A stretch of 64,000 nt of DNA from Gemmatimonas sp. (GCF_031426495.1 NZ_JANPLK010000040.1:1-64000); one strand, 5' to 3'. Positions 45,409 to 54,149 are shown, counted from the stretch's first letter. Notes: generated by a model from the letters alone, not told the origin. Made by a program: numbers and translations.

Positions 45409-46203
45409 ATGATCAAGGTGGCGCGCGCGCCCGAGCCGCGGCCGCTCGAGGGGGTGCGCATCGCGGTTACGCGCGCCGGTGAGCGTGGATCGCCGTTGGC
45501 CGATGCGCTGAGGGCCAAGGGAGCGACCGTGTACGAAGTGCCGCTCACCCGCATCGAAACTCTGGAGCTCGCGCCGTTGCACGATGCCGTGCGGCGATTG
45601 GCCGAATTCGACTGGGTATTGCTTACCAGTGTGAACGCCGTCGAACACCTAGCGCGGGTGGTGACCGAGCGGGGAGCCGAGGCGGCCATGGCCACGCGGC
45701 GCTTGGCCGTTGTGGGCACCGCCACGGCGGTCGCGACGGAGAAGTGCGGCTGGCGAACTCCCACCGTGCAGCCCGACAACGCGCAGGCGGTCGGGATGTT
45801 GGATGCCATGGCGTCGCGATCGGACATCGAGGGCGCCCGCATGCTGTACCCGTGCGCGGCCACCGCCCGCGATGTGCTCCCCGACGGTCTGCGGGCGCTG
45901 GGCGCCGTGGTGGAGAGCGTGCCGGCCTATCGCAGCGCCCCCGATCCCGAGGGGCAGGCCCGGGTACGCGAGCTCGTGAAATCGGGGGAGATCGATCTAG
46001 TCACGGTGGCGGCGCCAAGCGCCGTTGATGCGTTACTCGATGCCCTTCCGGCCGAGCATGCTGGCCGACTGCCGGTGGCCTGTATCGGCCCCGTGACCGC
46101 GCGCGCCGCGAAGGTGGCCGGCTTTCCCGTGAAGGTCGAATCGGGGGCTGCCACGATGGAGGGGTGGGTGATCAGCATCGTGAAGGCCTGCGGGGCTAAC
46201 TGA
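45409..46203 (+). CDS. hemD: Uroporphyrinogen-III synthase
   Basis: 264 residues of the two-domain HemD fold. Visible landmarks: VRIAVTRAGERGSPLADAL at the first strand, DWVLLTSVNAVEH, TVAAPSAVDALLDAL and VACIGPVTARAAKVAGF in the second half. HemD closes and rearranges hydroxymethylbilane to uroporphyrinogen III. Sequences are always divergent, so identification also uses the context: it sits directly before hemC and hemB. ccmD ends 18 bases upstream, linking heme synthesis to cytochrome c maturation. Confidence 0.88.
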   Translation: MIKVARAPEPRPLEGVRIAVTRAGERGSPLADALRAKGATVYEVPLTRIETLELAPLHDAVRRLAEFDWVLLTSVNAVEHLARVVTERGAEAAMATRRLAVVGTATAVATEKCGWRTPTVQPDNAQAVGMLDAMASRSDIEGARMLYPCAATARDVLPDGLRALGAVVESVPAYRSAPDPEGQARVRELVKSGEIDLVTVAAPSAVDALLDALPAEHAGRLPVACIGPVTARAAKVAGFPVKVESGAATMEGWVISIVKACGAN

Positions 46204-46231
46204 ACCAGCGGTTGCCCCAATAAGTTGTAGG

Positions 46232-47224
46232 ATGACTGATCTTGTCGTCCGCATCGGAACCCGTTCCTCTGAGTTGGCGCTGCGTCAGGCGCGCCAAGTT
46301 GCTGCTGCGCTGGCCGTGCGTGGCGTGGCGAGTGAACTGGTGGAGTACACCACCATCGGCGATCGCATTCTCGATCGCCCGCTCAACGCGATCGGTGAGA
46401 AGGGGCTGTTTACCGCCGAACTCGAAGCGGACCTCATCGCCGGTCGCACCGATTGCGCGGTACACTCGCTGAAGGATCTGCCCACGGCCGATCCCGAAGG
46501 GCTGACCATCGTGGCGTTGCTCGAGCGGGAAGATCCGCGTGACGCGCTGGTCGTCGGTCCGAACACGACGGCGCGCACGCTGCTGGATCTGCCGAAAGGT
46601 GCCAAGGTGGGTACGTCGTCGCTGCGTCGTCGCGCCCAACTGCGCGCGCTGCGTCCCGACTTCGACGTGCGCGAACTGCGTGGCAACGTGGGCACGCGGT
46701 TGCGGAAGATCGACGCCGGTGAAGTCGACGCCGCGCTGCTCGCGGCCGCCGGATTGCGCCGCCTCGGACTCGGCGATCGCATTGTCGCGTTCATGGATCC
46801 ACCCGACTGGATCTCGGCGCCAGGGCAGGGGGCCATCGCCGTGCAGGCGCGCGCGAACGACGAGCGCATGACGGCGATTCTCGCCGTGCTCGATCACGCG
46901 CACACGCGTGCGGCGGTGACGGCGGAACGCGCGCTGCTGGCCGCGCTCGAGGGCGGTTGTCAGGTGCCGATCGGCGCGTGCACCACGTACGAAGCGAAAT
47001 ACGGCCCGATGCTGCACGGCATCATCGCGTCGATCGACGGCGTGTCCGTAGTGCGCGGCGGATTGCCGATCAACGCCGAGGATCCGGCGTCGAGCGGGCG
47101 CGAACTCGCCCGGCAGCTGCACGCCGCGGGTGGTGCCGGCATTCTGGAAGAGCTGCGCGAAGAGCTGGCCGAAGCGGCCGCGGCCAAGGCGGCCGAGAAG
47201 GTTGCCGCGCAGGGAGCCAGCTGA
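46232..47224 (+). CDS. hemC: Hydroxymethylbilane synthase (porphobilinogen deaminase)
   Basis: 330 residues. Core motifs: VRIGTRSSELALRQARQVA, EKGLFTAELEADL, DCAVHSLKDLPT, SSLRRRAQLRALRPD and RGNVGTRLRKID. Cys243 in EGGCQVPIGA carries the dipyrromethane cofactor. The last 30 residues form an unusual Ala/Glu/Lys-rich helix beyond the normal end. It joins four porphobilinogens to hydroxymethylbilane. The stop overlaps the hemB start as TGATG. Confidence 0.97.
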   Translation: MTDLVVRIGTRSSELALRQARQVAAALAVRGVASELVEYTTIGDRILDRPLNAIGEKGLFTAELEADLIAGRTDCAVHSLKDLPTADPEGLTIVALLEREDPRDALVVGPNTTARTLLDLPKGAKVGTSSLRRRAQLRALRPDFDVRELRGNVGTRLRKIDAGEVDAALLAAAGLRRLGLGDRIVAFMDPPDWISAPGQGAIAVQARANDERMTAILAVLDHAHTRAAVTAERALLAALEGGCQVPIGACTTYEAKYGPMLHGIIASIDGVSVVRGGLPINAEDPASSGRELARQLHAAGGAGILEELREELAEAAAAKAAEKVAAQGAS

Positions 47225-48195
47225 TGCCGATGCGCATGCGTCGTTTGCGGCGTACCGAGGCGCTCCGTCGCATGGTGCGCGAAACGCGCCTCGATCCCGC
47301 GCAGTTTATCTGGCCGCTGTTCGTGCGGTCGGGCACCGGCGTTCGTGCGCCGATCGGGTCGATGCCGGGTGTGTCGCAGACGTCGGTTGATGAGATGCTG
47401 CGAGACGCCGAGAAAGCGGTCGCGGCGCAGATCGGCGGCATTCTGTTATTCGGTATCCCTGACTCGAAGGACGCGACTGGCTCGTCGGCGTGGGACCCGC
47501 AGGGTCCGGTGCCGGCCGCTGTACGCGCCGTGAAGCGCGAGTTCCCGAATCTCGTGGTCGTGACCGACGTATGCATGTGCGAGTACACCGATCACGGGCA
47601 CTGCGGATTGCTCACGCCCTCGGGCGAGGTGGACAACGACGCCACGCTCGAACTGTTGTCCCGTGAAGCGTTGGCGCACGCCGAGGCCGGTGCCGATATC
47701 GTGGCGCCCAGTGACATGATGGACCTGCGCATCGGTCATATGCGCCGAGCCCTCGACATGGGTGGCTTCACGCAGACGCCAATCATGAGCTACGCCGCCA
47801 AGTACGCGTCGGCGTTCTATGGCCCGTTTCGCGAGGCGGCGGAATCGACGCCGGCATTCGGCGATCGTCGCAGCTATCAGATGGATCCGGCCAACGGCCG
47901 CGAAGCGCTGCGCGAAGTGAAGCTCGACGTGGAGGAGGGGGCCGACATTCTGATGGTGAAGCCGGCCGGCGCGTATCTCGACATCATTGCGGCCGTGAAG
48001 CGTGAGACACAGATGCCGCTCGCGGCCTATCAGGTGAGTGGCGAGTACTCGATGATCAAGGCCGCGGCCGAACGCGGCTGGATCGACGGCGATCGCGCCA
48101 TGATGGAGTCTCTGGTGGCCATCGCACGCGCTGGTGCCGACATGACGATCACCTATTTCGCACTCGAAGCGGCCGCTGCTCTGCGCAACCGCTGA
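47224..48195 (+). CDS. hemB: Porphobilinogen synthase (ALA dehydratase), zinc type
   Basis: 323 residues. Active-site lysines Lys193 (SYAAKYASAFYGPFR) and Lys246 (ILMVKPAGAYLD) are present. The metal loop DVCMCEYTDHGHCG has Cys117, Cys119 and Cys127, so it uses zinc rather than the magnesium/Asp type. It joins two 5-aminolevulinates to porphobilinogen. The gene order hemD-hemC-hemB, ending the heme block, is non-standard; hemA and hemL are not in this window. Confidence 0.97.
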   Translation: MPMRMRRLRRTEALRRMVRETRLDPAQFIWPLFVRSGTGVRAPIGSMPGVSQTSVDEMLRDAEKAVAAQIGGILLFGIPDSKDATGSSAWDPQGPVPAAVRAVKREFPNLVVVTDVCMCEYTDHGHCGLLTPSGEVDNDATLELLSREALAHAEAGADIVAPSDMMDLRIGHMRRALDMGGFTQTPIMSYAAKYASAFYGPFREAAESTPAFGDRRSYQMDPANGREALREVKLDVEEGADILMVKPAGAYLDIIAAVKRETQMPLAAYQVSGEYSMIKAAAERGWIDGDRAMMESLVAIARAGADMTITYFALEAAAALRNR

Positions 48196-48223
48196 CCTGC
48201 CTTCTTTTAACAGCCCATCGTCG

Positions 48224-48763
48224 ATGCACAATCCCTGGCGTGACATGCCCCCCGGTCCGCATGTGCCGGAGCTGGTTACCGCGATCATCGAGATTCCCGC
48301 GGGCTCGCGCAACAAGTACGAGCTCGACAAGGAATCCGGACAGTTCAAGCTCGATCGCGTGCTGTATTCGGCCGTACACTATCCGGGCGACTACGGCTTC
48401 ATTCCGCGCACACTGCACGAGGACAATGATCCGCTCGACATTCTCGTGCGCATCAACGAGCCCACGTTTCCGGGGTGCCAGATCACCTGCCGCCCGATCG
48501 GCGTGCTGAAGATGCTGGACAAGGGTGAGCCCGACGAGAAGATCCTCGCCGTGCCCAGCGATGATCCGTACCACAACGACATCTACGACATCGCCGACAT
48601 GCCGGCGCACTACCTGAAGGAGATCGAACACTTCTTCGGCATCTACAAGGATCTCGAGGGCAAGCGCGTCGAGATTCAGGGATGGGAGAAAAGTGAGGTG
48701 GCGTTCAAGGTGATTCAGAGATCCATTGAGCGGTATGCAGAGGTGTACTTGAAGGGTGCGTGA
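48224..48763 (+). CDS. ppa: Inorganic pyrophosphatase
   Basis: 179 residues, family I. The metal site signature EDNDPLDILV, the EIPAGSRNKYELDKESGQFKL loop and HYPGDYGFIPRTL are all visible. It hydrolyses pyrophosphate released in biosynthesis and keeps such reactions going. It is the last gene of the heme/ccm block, 28 bases after hemB, and is followed by a long G-rich hairpin. The start is the ATG at 48224. Confidence 0.97.
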   Translation: MHNPWRDMPPGPHVPELVTAIIEIPAGSRNKYELDKESGQFKLDRVLYSAVHYPGDYGFIPRTLHEDNDPLDILVRINEPTFPGCQITCRPIGVLKMLDKGEPDEKILAVPSDDPYHNDIYDIADMPAHYLKEIEHFFGIYKDLEGKRVEIQGWEKSEVAFKVIQRSIERYAEVYLKGA

Positions 48764-48770
48764 TGGGGAC

Positions 48771-48890
48771 GGTAAGCTCCCAGGTGAGCAGGGGGGAGGG
48801 TATCAGGGGGCAGGAGGGAGGTAAACCGCGCGCTGTTCACCTGCTTCCTCCATCCTGATACCCTCCCCCCTGCTCACTTGGGAGTTTGCA
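48771..48890. repeat. Type A long inverted repeat, G-rich arms (copy 1)
   Basis: A near-palindrome of about 120 bases between the convergent ppa and ketosynthase genes. Left arm 48774-48832 and the reverse complement of 48832-48889 are alike, nearly identical over about 35 bases around AGCAGGGGGGAGGGTATCAG. The left arm has four G3+ runs with short gaps, a canonical quadruplex pattern. The right end is three bases from the ketosynthase stop. A second copy lies at 62902-63007. Confidence 0.8.
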
Positions 48891-48892
48891 GT

Positions 48893-50182
48893 TCAGAAGG
48901 CCGCCGCCCGCTTCATCACCAACGCCGCATTAATCCCGCCAAATCCAAAACTGTTCGACAGCACCACCTTGGGACTCAGCTCGCGGCCGTGCTGCGGCAC
49001 GTAGTCCAGATCGCAGCCGTCGTCGGGCGTTTCCAGATTGAGCGTGGGCGGGATCCAGCCGCGTGAAATCGTGAGCGCGCTGATCGCCGCTTCGAACGCG
49101 CCGGAAGCACCGAGGGCGTGGCCGTAGTAACCCTTGGTGCTCGACACCGGAACACGGTACGCGTGCTCGCCGAACACCTGCTTGATGGCCATGGTTTCAG
49201 TGGGATCGTTCAGCGGTGTGCTGCTGCCGTGAGCATTGATGTAGTCGATCTGTTCCACGCTCACCGACGCATCGCGCAGCGCGTTGCGCATGCATCGCGC
49301 GGCCTGCGCGCCGTCGGGGCGCGGGGCGGTCATGTGATGCGCGTCGTTGGTGGTGCCGTAGCCGCTCAGCTCCGCATAAATGCGGGCGCCACGCGCTTCC
49401 GCGTGTGACCACTCCTCCAGCAACAGTACGGCGCCGCCTTCGCCCATCACGAATCCATCGCGGTGTTTGTCGAACGGCCGCGACGCGCGCGCCGGATCGT
49501 CGTTGCGCGTAGACATCGCGCGAATGAGCGCGAAGGCACCGAAGCATAGGGTGGCCAGTGGCGCTTCCGATCCGCCGGCCAGCATCACGTCGGCGTAGCC
49601 GTCGCGGATCTGTCGGAACGCTTCACCGATCGCCATGGAGCCCGACGCACAGCTCATCGCGTTGGTGGAGTTGGGACCCGACACGCCGAACTCGATGGCC
49701 ATGTTGCAGCTGGCCGAGCCGCCGAATACGGCGAGAGCGAGCGTGGCATCGACGGCGCGCAGTCCGCCGTGCAAAAAGCGGGCGGCCTGTTCCTCGGCGT
49801 AGCCGACGCCGCCCAGTGCGGTACCCATCATCGCGCCCACGCGATCACGATCTTCGTTGGCCAGATCGAGCTTTCCGTCTTCAAGGGCCAGTATCGAACT
49901 GACGACCGCGAACTCGCTGAAGCGGTCGAGACGCTTCACGCGCTTCGCGTCGATCCATTTGGTAGCGTCGAAGTCGTCGATCTGCGCCGCGCACTGCGAA
50001 CGGTAAATCGACGCGTCGAACCGCGTGGCCGGCACCACCGCCGAGCGCTCGGCGCGCAGCCCTTGCCACAGCGCTTCGACGCCTGTGCCGATCGGTGTGA
50101 CGCACCCGATGCCGGTGATCGCCACCCGACGTCGGGATGGGGAGGATTCGGGCGTCGTGTAGGACGGCGGCGGATTGGTCAT
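48893..50182 (-). CDS. Beta-ketoacyl-ACP synthase (FabF-like ketosynthase)
   Basis: A 429-residue condensing enzyme. The catalytic triad is complete: Cys178 in NAMSCASGSMAIGEAF, His318 in NAHGSSTPLND and Lys350/His355 in STKGYYGHALGASG. It resembles FabF (KAS II), but C-A-S-G-S and K-G-Y-Y-G-H differ from the usual C-A-T-G-A and K-S-M-T-G-H, hinting at a specialised substrate. It is the last gene of a five-gene operon with SRPBCC, methyltransferase and two flavin enzymes, so it may belong to secondary metabolism. No ACP gene is in the operon. Confidence 0.9.
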   Translation of the reverse strand: MTNPPPSYTTPESSPSRRRVAITGIGCVTPIGTGVEALWQGLRAERSAVVPATRFDASIYRSQCAAQIDDFDATKWIDAKRVKRLDRFSEFAVVSSILALEDGKLDLANEDRDRVGAMMGTALGGVGYAEEQAARFLHGGLRAVDATLALAVFGGSASCNMAIEFGVSGPNSTNAMSCASGSMAIGEAFRQIRDGYADVMLAGGSEAPLATLCFGAFALIRAMSTRNDDPARASRPFDKHRDGFVMGEGGAVLLLEEWSHAEARGARIYAELSGYGTTNDAHHMTAPRPDGAQAARCMRNALRDASVSVEQIDYINAHGSSTPLNDPTETMAIKQVFGEHAYRVPVSSTKGYYGHALGASGAFEAAISALTISRGWIPPTLNLETPDDGCDLDYVPQHGRELSPKVVLSNSFGFGGINAALVMKRAAAF

Positions 50183-50718
50183 GAAGGATTCCGTTCAGCG
50201 ACGGCGGCCAGACCCGCCAGGGTGCGCGACGCGATGCCGTGCACGAATACCGGAGCGATCACCTGCGTGGCCGCGAACCGTCCGATCAACGGCCATAGCG
50301 GGCCGTTCCACACGTGCACGATGCGCGTGAGGGTGCCGCCTTCGACCGGCGTGAAACTCCACTCCACGTCCATCCGCGTGGTCACGCCACCGACGTGCTT
50401 GAACCGCACCCACGGTACGTCATGATTCACCGCCATCTCCGACAGCCACCACGTGGGCCAGTTGAACTGACCGAACGGGCGATTGGCCGCCATCTCCACC
50501 ATGCCACCGCCATCGGGCGTACGATGACGAAACCGTACGAGCCGGTAGTGCGGTAGATACGCCGGCCAATGCTCGACCTCGCGCGCAATCTCGAAAATGC
50601 GCGCCACCGGGGCGCGCACGATCCGCTCGTCGATCTGTGTCACCAGTTGGTCCGCTGGTGGCGGACCCAGTTCGTAGTTCGCGTGCATGGGCGAGGCTGA
50701 GGAAAAAGGCATGGACAT
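50179..50718 (-). CDS. SRPBCC-fold protein, polyketide cyclase/aromatase-like
   Basis: A 179-residue protein of the START/SRPBCC superfamily: strand-turn-strand start DERIVRAPVARIFEIAREVEHWPAY, the conserved helix, then six more strands (such as GGTLTRIVHVWNGPLW) and a long C-terminal helix ending near QVIAPVFVHGIASRTL. It could bind and shape a hydrophobic intermediate, as cyclases or CoQ-binding proteins do. ATG at 50718 or 50712. Overlaps the ketosynthase by four bases and abuts the methyltransferase stop. Confidence 0.8.
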   Translation of the reverse strand: MSMPFSSASPMHANYELGPPPADQLVTQIDERIVRAPVARIFEIAREVEHWPAYLPHYRLVRFRHRTPDGGGMVEMAANRPFGQFNWPTWWLSEMAVNHDVPWVRFKHVGGVTTRMDVEWSFTPVEGGTLTRIVHVWNGPLWPLIGRFAATQVIAPVFVHGIASRTLAGLAAVAERNPS

Positions 50719-51456
50719 TTACGGGCAGGCGCCGGCACGCGGCGACGGCGCCCACACGGCGACGACCCGGAACCCGGGGGCTCGGTGGGCCTGTACGGCG
50801 CAACCGGTGGCCCGTTCCACAAGCGACTGTAATTCGTCGCGCGTGAATCCGCGCAGGATCGACACGATGCCATCGTGCCGGCTCACGGGGTGAAACCGGA
50901 GCAGGAACGATGCCGCCCAGAGGCCAGCCACCGCAAACCAGCTGCGACGCAGGTCGCCGATGATCACCGCTGAGCGTGCGACACGCGTGCATTCCTGAAG
51001 CAGGCGATCGGCCTCCGGGCCGTCGAAGTGGTGCAACACCTGCGAACAGGTCACGATATCAATGCTGCCGTCGGCAAATGGCAGCGCCATGGCGTCGGTA
51101 GCGAGCGCGTGCGTACACGAGGCGCTGGCTGCACGGGCCAGTGCGGGAACGAGCTCGGCACCGATGGTGGTGAGTGCGACGGCGCTGTCCGCGTTCATGC
51201 GTTGTGCCATACGCTCCGCGGCACGGGGGATGTCGCCTAACCCGGTGCCGATGTCGAGCAAGGTGAGCGTGCCCGTCGCCGAGCCGATGGCGCGCTGTGC
51301 GTGCAGTACCCGTCGCACCTCGACCAACACGACGCGGCGCCCGCCAAAGAAACGATTCGCCAAAGCGACATCACGCAGCGAGCGCAACGCGAGCGCGGGA
51401 TCCTCTCCGGGGTCGTCGAGGATCTCACTGCCGCGTCGGCGCGCCGGCGTGAACAT
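50719..51456 (-). CDS. SAM-dependent methyltransferase
   Basis: About 245 residues from the ATG at 51456. Motif I is TLLDIGTGLGDIP, followed by the acidic and aromatic loops ATDAMALPFADGSIDIVTCSQVLHH, a UbiE/class I pattern. Near the end PVSRHDGIVSILRGFTRDEL is typical of methyltransferases accompanying polyketide-type ketosynthases. Its product is unknown. The start is chosen because the upstream extension overlaps the flavin reductase gene. Part of the five-gene operon. Confidence 0.88.
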   Translation of the reverse strand: MFTPARRRGSEILDDPGEDPALALRSLRDVALANRFFGGRRVVLVEVRRVLHAQRAIGSATGTLTLLDIGTGLGDIPRAAERMAQRMNADSAVALTTIGAELVPALARAASASCTHALATDAMALPFADGSIDIVTCSQVLHHFDGPEADRLLQECTRVARSAVIIGDLRRSWFAVAGLWAASFLLRFHPVSRHDGIVSILRGFTRDELQSLVERATGCAVQAHRAPGFRVVAVWAPSPRAGACP

Positions 51457-51473
51457 GGAGGCGAGGCGCGAGT

Positions 51474-51947
51474 CTATCGTTCCAACTGCGCGTAGCCACC
51501 GCGATAGTAGAGCAGCGGCTTCGCATCGCGCGCCGCGGCCTGTTCCACATGTCCGACCACAATGACATGGTCGCCGGCCGGATGGCGGGCCACGATACGG
51601 CACTGCATTGATGCCAACACATCATCGAGCACGGCATCGCCCAGCTCACCGTCCACGTATCCCACGCCCGCAAAGCGATCGTCCACCTTGCCGGCAAAGC
51701 GGCGGGAGAGCGCTTCCTGCGAATCGGCGAGCACATTGACCGCGAAGCTCGTGGCATCTGCCATCACCGGCGCCATCGTGGCGTCGTTGCCGATGCACAC
51801 TAGCACCAGCGGCGGATCGAGGCTGAGCGAGGAAAACGCACTCACCGTCATGCCGTGCGGCGTCCCGTTCACATCATGCGTGGTGATGACGGTGATGCCG
51901 GAAGCGAAGCGGCCCAGAACGGCGCGGAACAAATCTTGATCGATCAT
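51474..51947 (-). CDS. Flavin reductase-like FMN-binding protein
   Basis: 157 residues, a split-barrel flavin reductase (RibF/HpaC type): FRAVLGRFASGITVITT, NGTPHGMTVSAFSSLSLDPP, VLVCIGNDATM, FAVNVLADSQEALSRRFAG and a GDHVIVVGHVEQ stretch. It gives reduced FMN to monooxygenases or acts as a stand-alone reductase. It overlaps the FAD-dependent oxidoreductase gene upstream as TGATG and lies 17 bases before the methyltransferase start. Confidence 0.93.
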   Translation of the reverse strand: MIDQDLFRAVLGRFASGITVITTHDVNGTPHGMTVSAFSSLSLDPPLVLVCIGNDATMAPVMADATSFAVNVLADSQEALSRRFAGKVDDRFAGVGYVDGELGDAVLDDVLASMQCRIVARHPAGDHVIVVGHVEQAAARDAKPLLYYRGGYAQLER

Positions 51948-53188
51948 CAGGAAAGGAATCGGAGCAGGGTGCGCGGGCGCAGCACCGCCGACGGCGGCAC
52001 GAAGTCGCCCGTGACCCCGATCAACAGGTCAGCGAGATCGCGATCGCGCGTCAGCACCCGCGCGGCGTGATTCATCAACGTCGGAAAAGCCACGGCGGCT
52101 CCAATGAGCTTTTCGACGCGCCACTTTCCGGCAAAGGTGTGCTTCCGCGCCTGCTCGTAGGCCCGCAGGGCACGACGCATTCCGCGCGAGTCAGCCTGTT
52201 CGCGGGCATGCACCGCGTCGACCGCGTACGGGGCCAGCAGCTCGCCACCGCGCAGGGCGGCATAGATGCCTTCACCGGTGAACGGATCGTAGAAGTCGGC
52301 CGCGTCGCCCGTGAGCATCGCGCCCGGCGCCCAAGCACGGGTGGCGTGCGACGCAAACGGTCCGGTCGCGCGCACGGGTGTTTCCCGCACCGCATCGCGA
52401 AAGCGCGGATGCAACGCGGGCTGTTCGGCAATCCATGCCTCGAGAAACGCCGTCGGATCGCCGGCCATCCCCTGCGCCGCGCGTCGCGGCACGACTAAGG
52501 CCACGTTGGTGAGTCCACCGGACACTGCGGCGAGCCCCACATAGCCGTTTCGCGTCACATGCATCTCGCCAAGCGTGCCAATGCCCTCCACGTCGCGGTA
52601 GTGCGCCACCAGCGCTACGCGCCGAGGCCACCGCGATTGATGCGCCAGTTCCAGTCGGCGCGACACGATCGAACGCAAGCCGTCGGCACCGATCACCAAC
52701 GACGCGCGCATCGCGCGCATGCCGTCGGGCGTACGCACGTCCACACCGCACACGGTACCGCTCGCGTCGAGCGTCACGCCCTCGACTTTGGCGTCTTCGA
52801 GCACGCACACGCCGGCGGCTCGCGCGCGCTCGACGAGCAGGGTGTCGAGAATTTCGCGTCGCACGCCGAGCCCGCGATCGCGGAAGCCGCGAAAACCGTG
52901 ACGCGCCACGAACTCGCCATGAATGCGGTCGCCCGATGGCGCGTGCACCACCATGCCGGTCAACGCCGCCGCGCCACCCTGCTCAAGATGGCCCAGCGCG
53001 CCCATCGCGTCGAGAATGCGGCTGGCCTCCGGGCTGACGTACTCAGCACACGGCTTGGCCCGTGGAAACCGAGCCCGGTCGAGCAGGCACACCTCGAGCC
53101 CCGCCGTGGCGAGATGCCAGGCCGCCGAACTGCCGGCGGGGCCTCCGCCCACGACGATCACCTGCCAGGCGCGCGAGTAGTCGGACAT
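51947..53188 (-). CDS. FAD-dependent oxidoreductase, geranylgeranyl-reductase/halogenase-like family
   Basis: About 413 residues from ATG at 53188. FAD motif VIVVGGGPAGSSAAWHLA, then PRAKPCAEYVSPEASRILDAMG (the PCxGxxS-like segment), the second dinucleotide region ASLVIGADGLRSIVS and AMLTGDAADFYDPFTGEGI. Such enzymes reduce isoprenoid chains or oxidise aromatic polyketides. First gene of the operon, with a coupled flavin reductase next. The match to geranylgeranyl reductase is at family level only. Confidence 0.85.
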   Translation of the reverse strand: MSDYSRAWQVIVVGGGPAGSSAAWHLATAGLEVCLLDRARFPRAKPCAEYVSPEASRILDAMGALGHLEQGGAAALTGMVVHAPSGDRIHGEFVARHGFRGFRDRGLGVRREILDTLLVERARAAGVCVLEDAKVEGVTLDASGTVCGVDVRTPDGMRAMRASLVIGADGLRSIVSRRLELAHQSRWPRRVALVAHYRDVEGIGTLGEMHVTRNGYVGLAAVSGGLTNVALVVPRRAAQGMAGDPTAFLEAWIAEQPALHPRFRDAVRETPVRATGPFASHATRAWAPGAMLTGDAADFYDPFTGEGIYAALRGGELLAPYAVDAVHAREQADSRGMRRALRAYEQARKHTFAGKWRVEKLIGAAVAFPTLMNHAARVLTRDRDLADLLIGVTGDFVPPSAVLRPRTLLRFLS

Positions 53189-53292
53189 GGGGCTCGGAAG
53201 GAGGCATCGCAAAACCAGAGGAATCCTGAGAACCTAACTCCCCGAGCGGGCACACAGATCCCGTGTGCAAGCGAAGGGCCAGCCGGGCGTCG

Positions 53293-54126
53293 CTATGCGG
53301 ACGCGCCCGCGGTCAGCCAGGCCAACAGGGCCGCCGACGCCGTGCACACGAAGTTCACCTCGTCGTTGCCAAGCCATCGCCAGCCACCCCGGTGCCGGGT
53401 GTCCGTGCCGCACGAGTGGCGCGCCTGCTCGGTGGCCGTCTCGCACGAGGGACACCAGCGTCTCTGCTGCACGAGGGCACCGGCGACGGTGTCGACGATC
53501 GCCCCGAACACTGCCGCCACGGCCACGATCCACCACCGCGCCGCCGGTACGAGTCCGATGGCCACCGCGATGGCGGTCAGCACGAGCGCGCTCACCACCG
53601 TGGCCGCGCTTCCCGCCGCGCTCACCGCACCGGAAGTACCGGTGGGCACCTGACGCCAGTTGCGAACGGAGCGCGGCGTGCCGCCGATCCAGGTGCCGAT
53701 TTCCGTACCGAGCGTGTCGGCACCGGCCGCGGCGAGGGCGGCTGTGCCCCATAGTGCCGCCTGTGAGGCAGGATCTCCGCGAAAAAGGGCCACTGCTGCC
53801 GCGATCGCGAAGACGCCGCCGTTGGCCAGCACCTGGACGGCGTCGCGTTGCGCGCCTTTCTCCACCACACCGGCCGTGCGTTGCTCCTTCCGGGCGCGTC
53901 CCAAACGTGAGCCAAGTGTGGCCCACGCGAACCAGCAGATCAGAAAGCCGCCCCATGGCCAGCCGGCGCGAAGGGCGATCGCTCCCACCGCCGACGCGGC
54001 GAGCGCCCCGCTGGTTCGCAGGCTGCCGGAGCGCCACGCGGCTCCGGCGATGAGTATCGCGAGGCCCAGCGCTACCGACGCGGACGGACCGGCCACGCTC
54101 AACCACGCGGGCACGGCCGCCGGCAC
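53293..54126 (-). CDS. DUF92/TMEM19 family membrane protein (VTE6-like)
   Basis: About 277 residues from GTG at 54126, hydrophobic throughout with six or so helices. Family features: AVGAIALRAGWPWGGFLICWFAWATLGSRLG, then GAQRDAVQVLANGGV, GTAALAAAGADTLGTEIGTWIGG and TGTSGAVSAAGSAATVV, typical of DUF92 proteins including plant VTE6, a phytyl-phosphate kinase. A Cys/His-rich loop (RRWCPSCETATEQ) is uncommon. The start is uncertain because the open frame continues through the anti-sigma-like gene. Near a geranylgeranyl-reductase-like gene, so an isoprenoid link is possible. Confidence 0.75.
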   Translation of the reverse strand: MPAAVPAWLSVAGPSASVALGLAILIAGAAWRSGSLRTSGALAASAVGAIALRAGWPWGGFLICWFAWATLGSRLGRARKEQRTAGVVEKGAQRDAVQVLANGGVFAIAAAVALFRGDPASQAALWGTAALAAAGADTLGTEIGTWIGGTPRSVRNWRQVPTGTSGAVSAAGSAATVVSALVLTAIAVAIGLVPAARWWIVAVAAVFGAIVDTVAGALVQQRRWCPSCETATEQARHSCGTDTRHRGGWRWLGNDEVNFVCTASAALLAWLTAGASA

Positions 54127-54149
54127 GATCTGGGTCAGCGTGATGTCGG

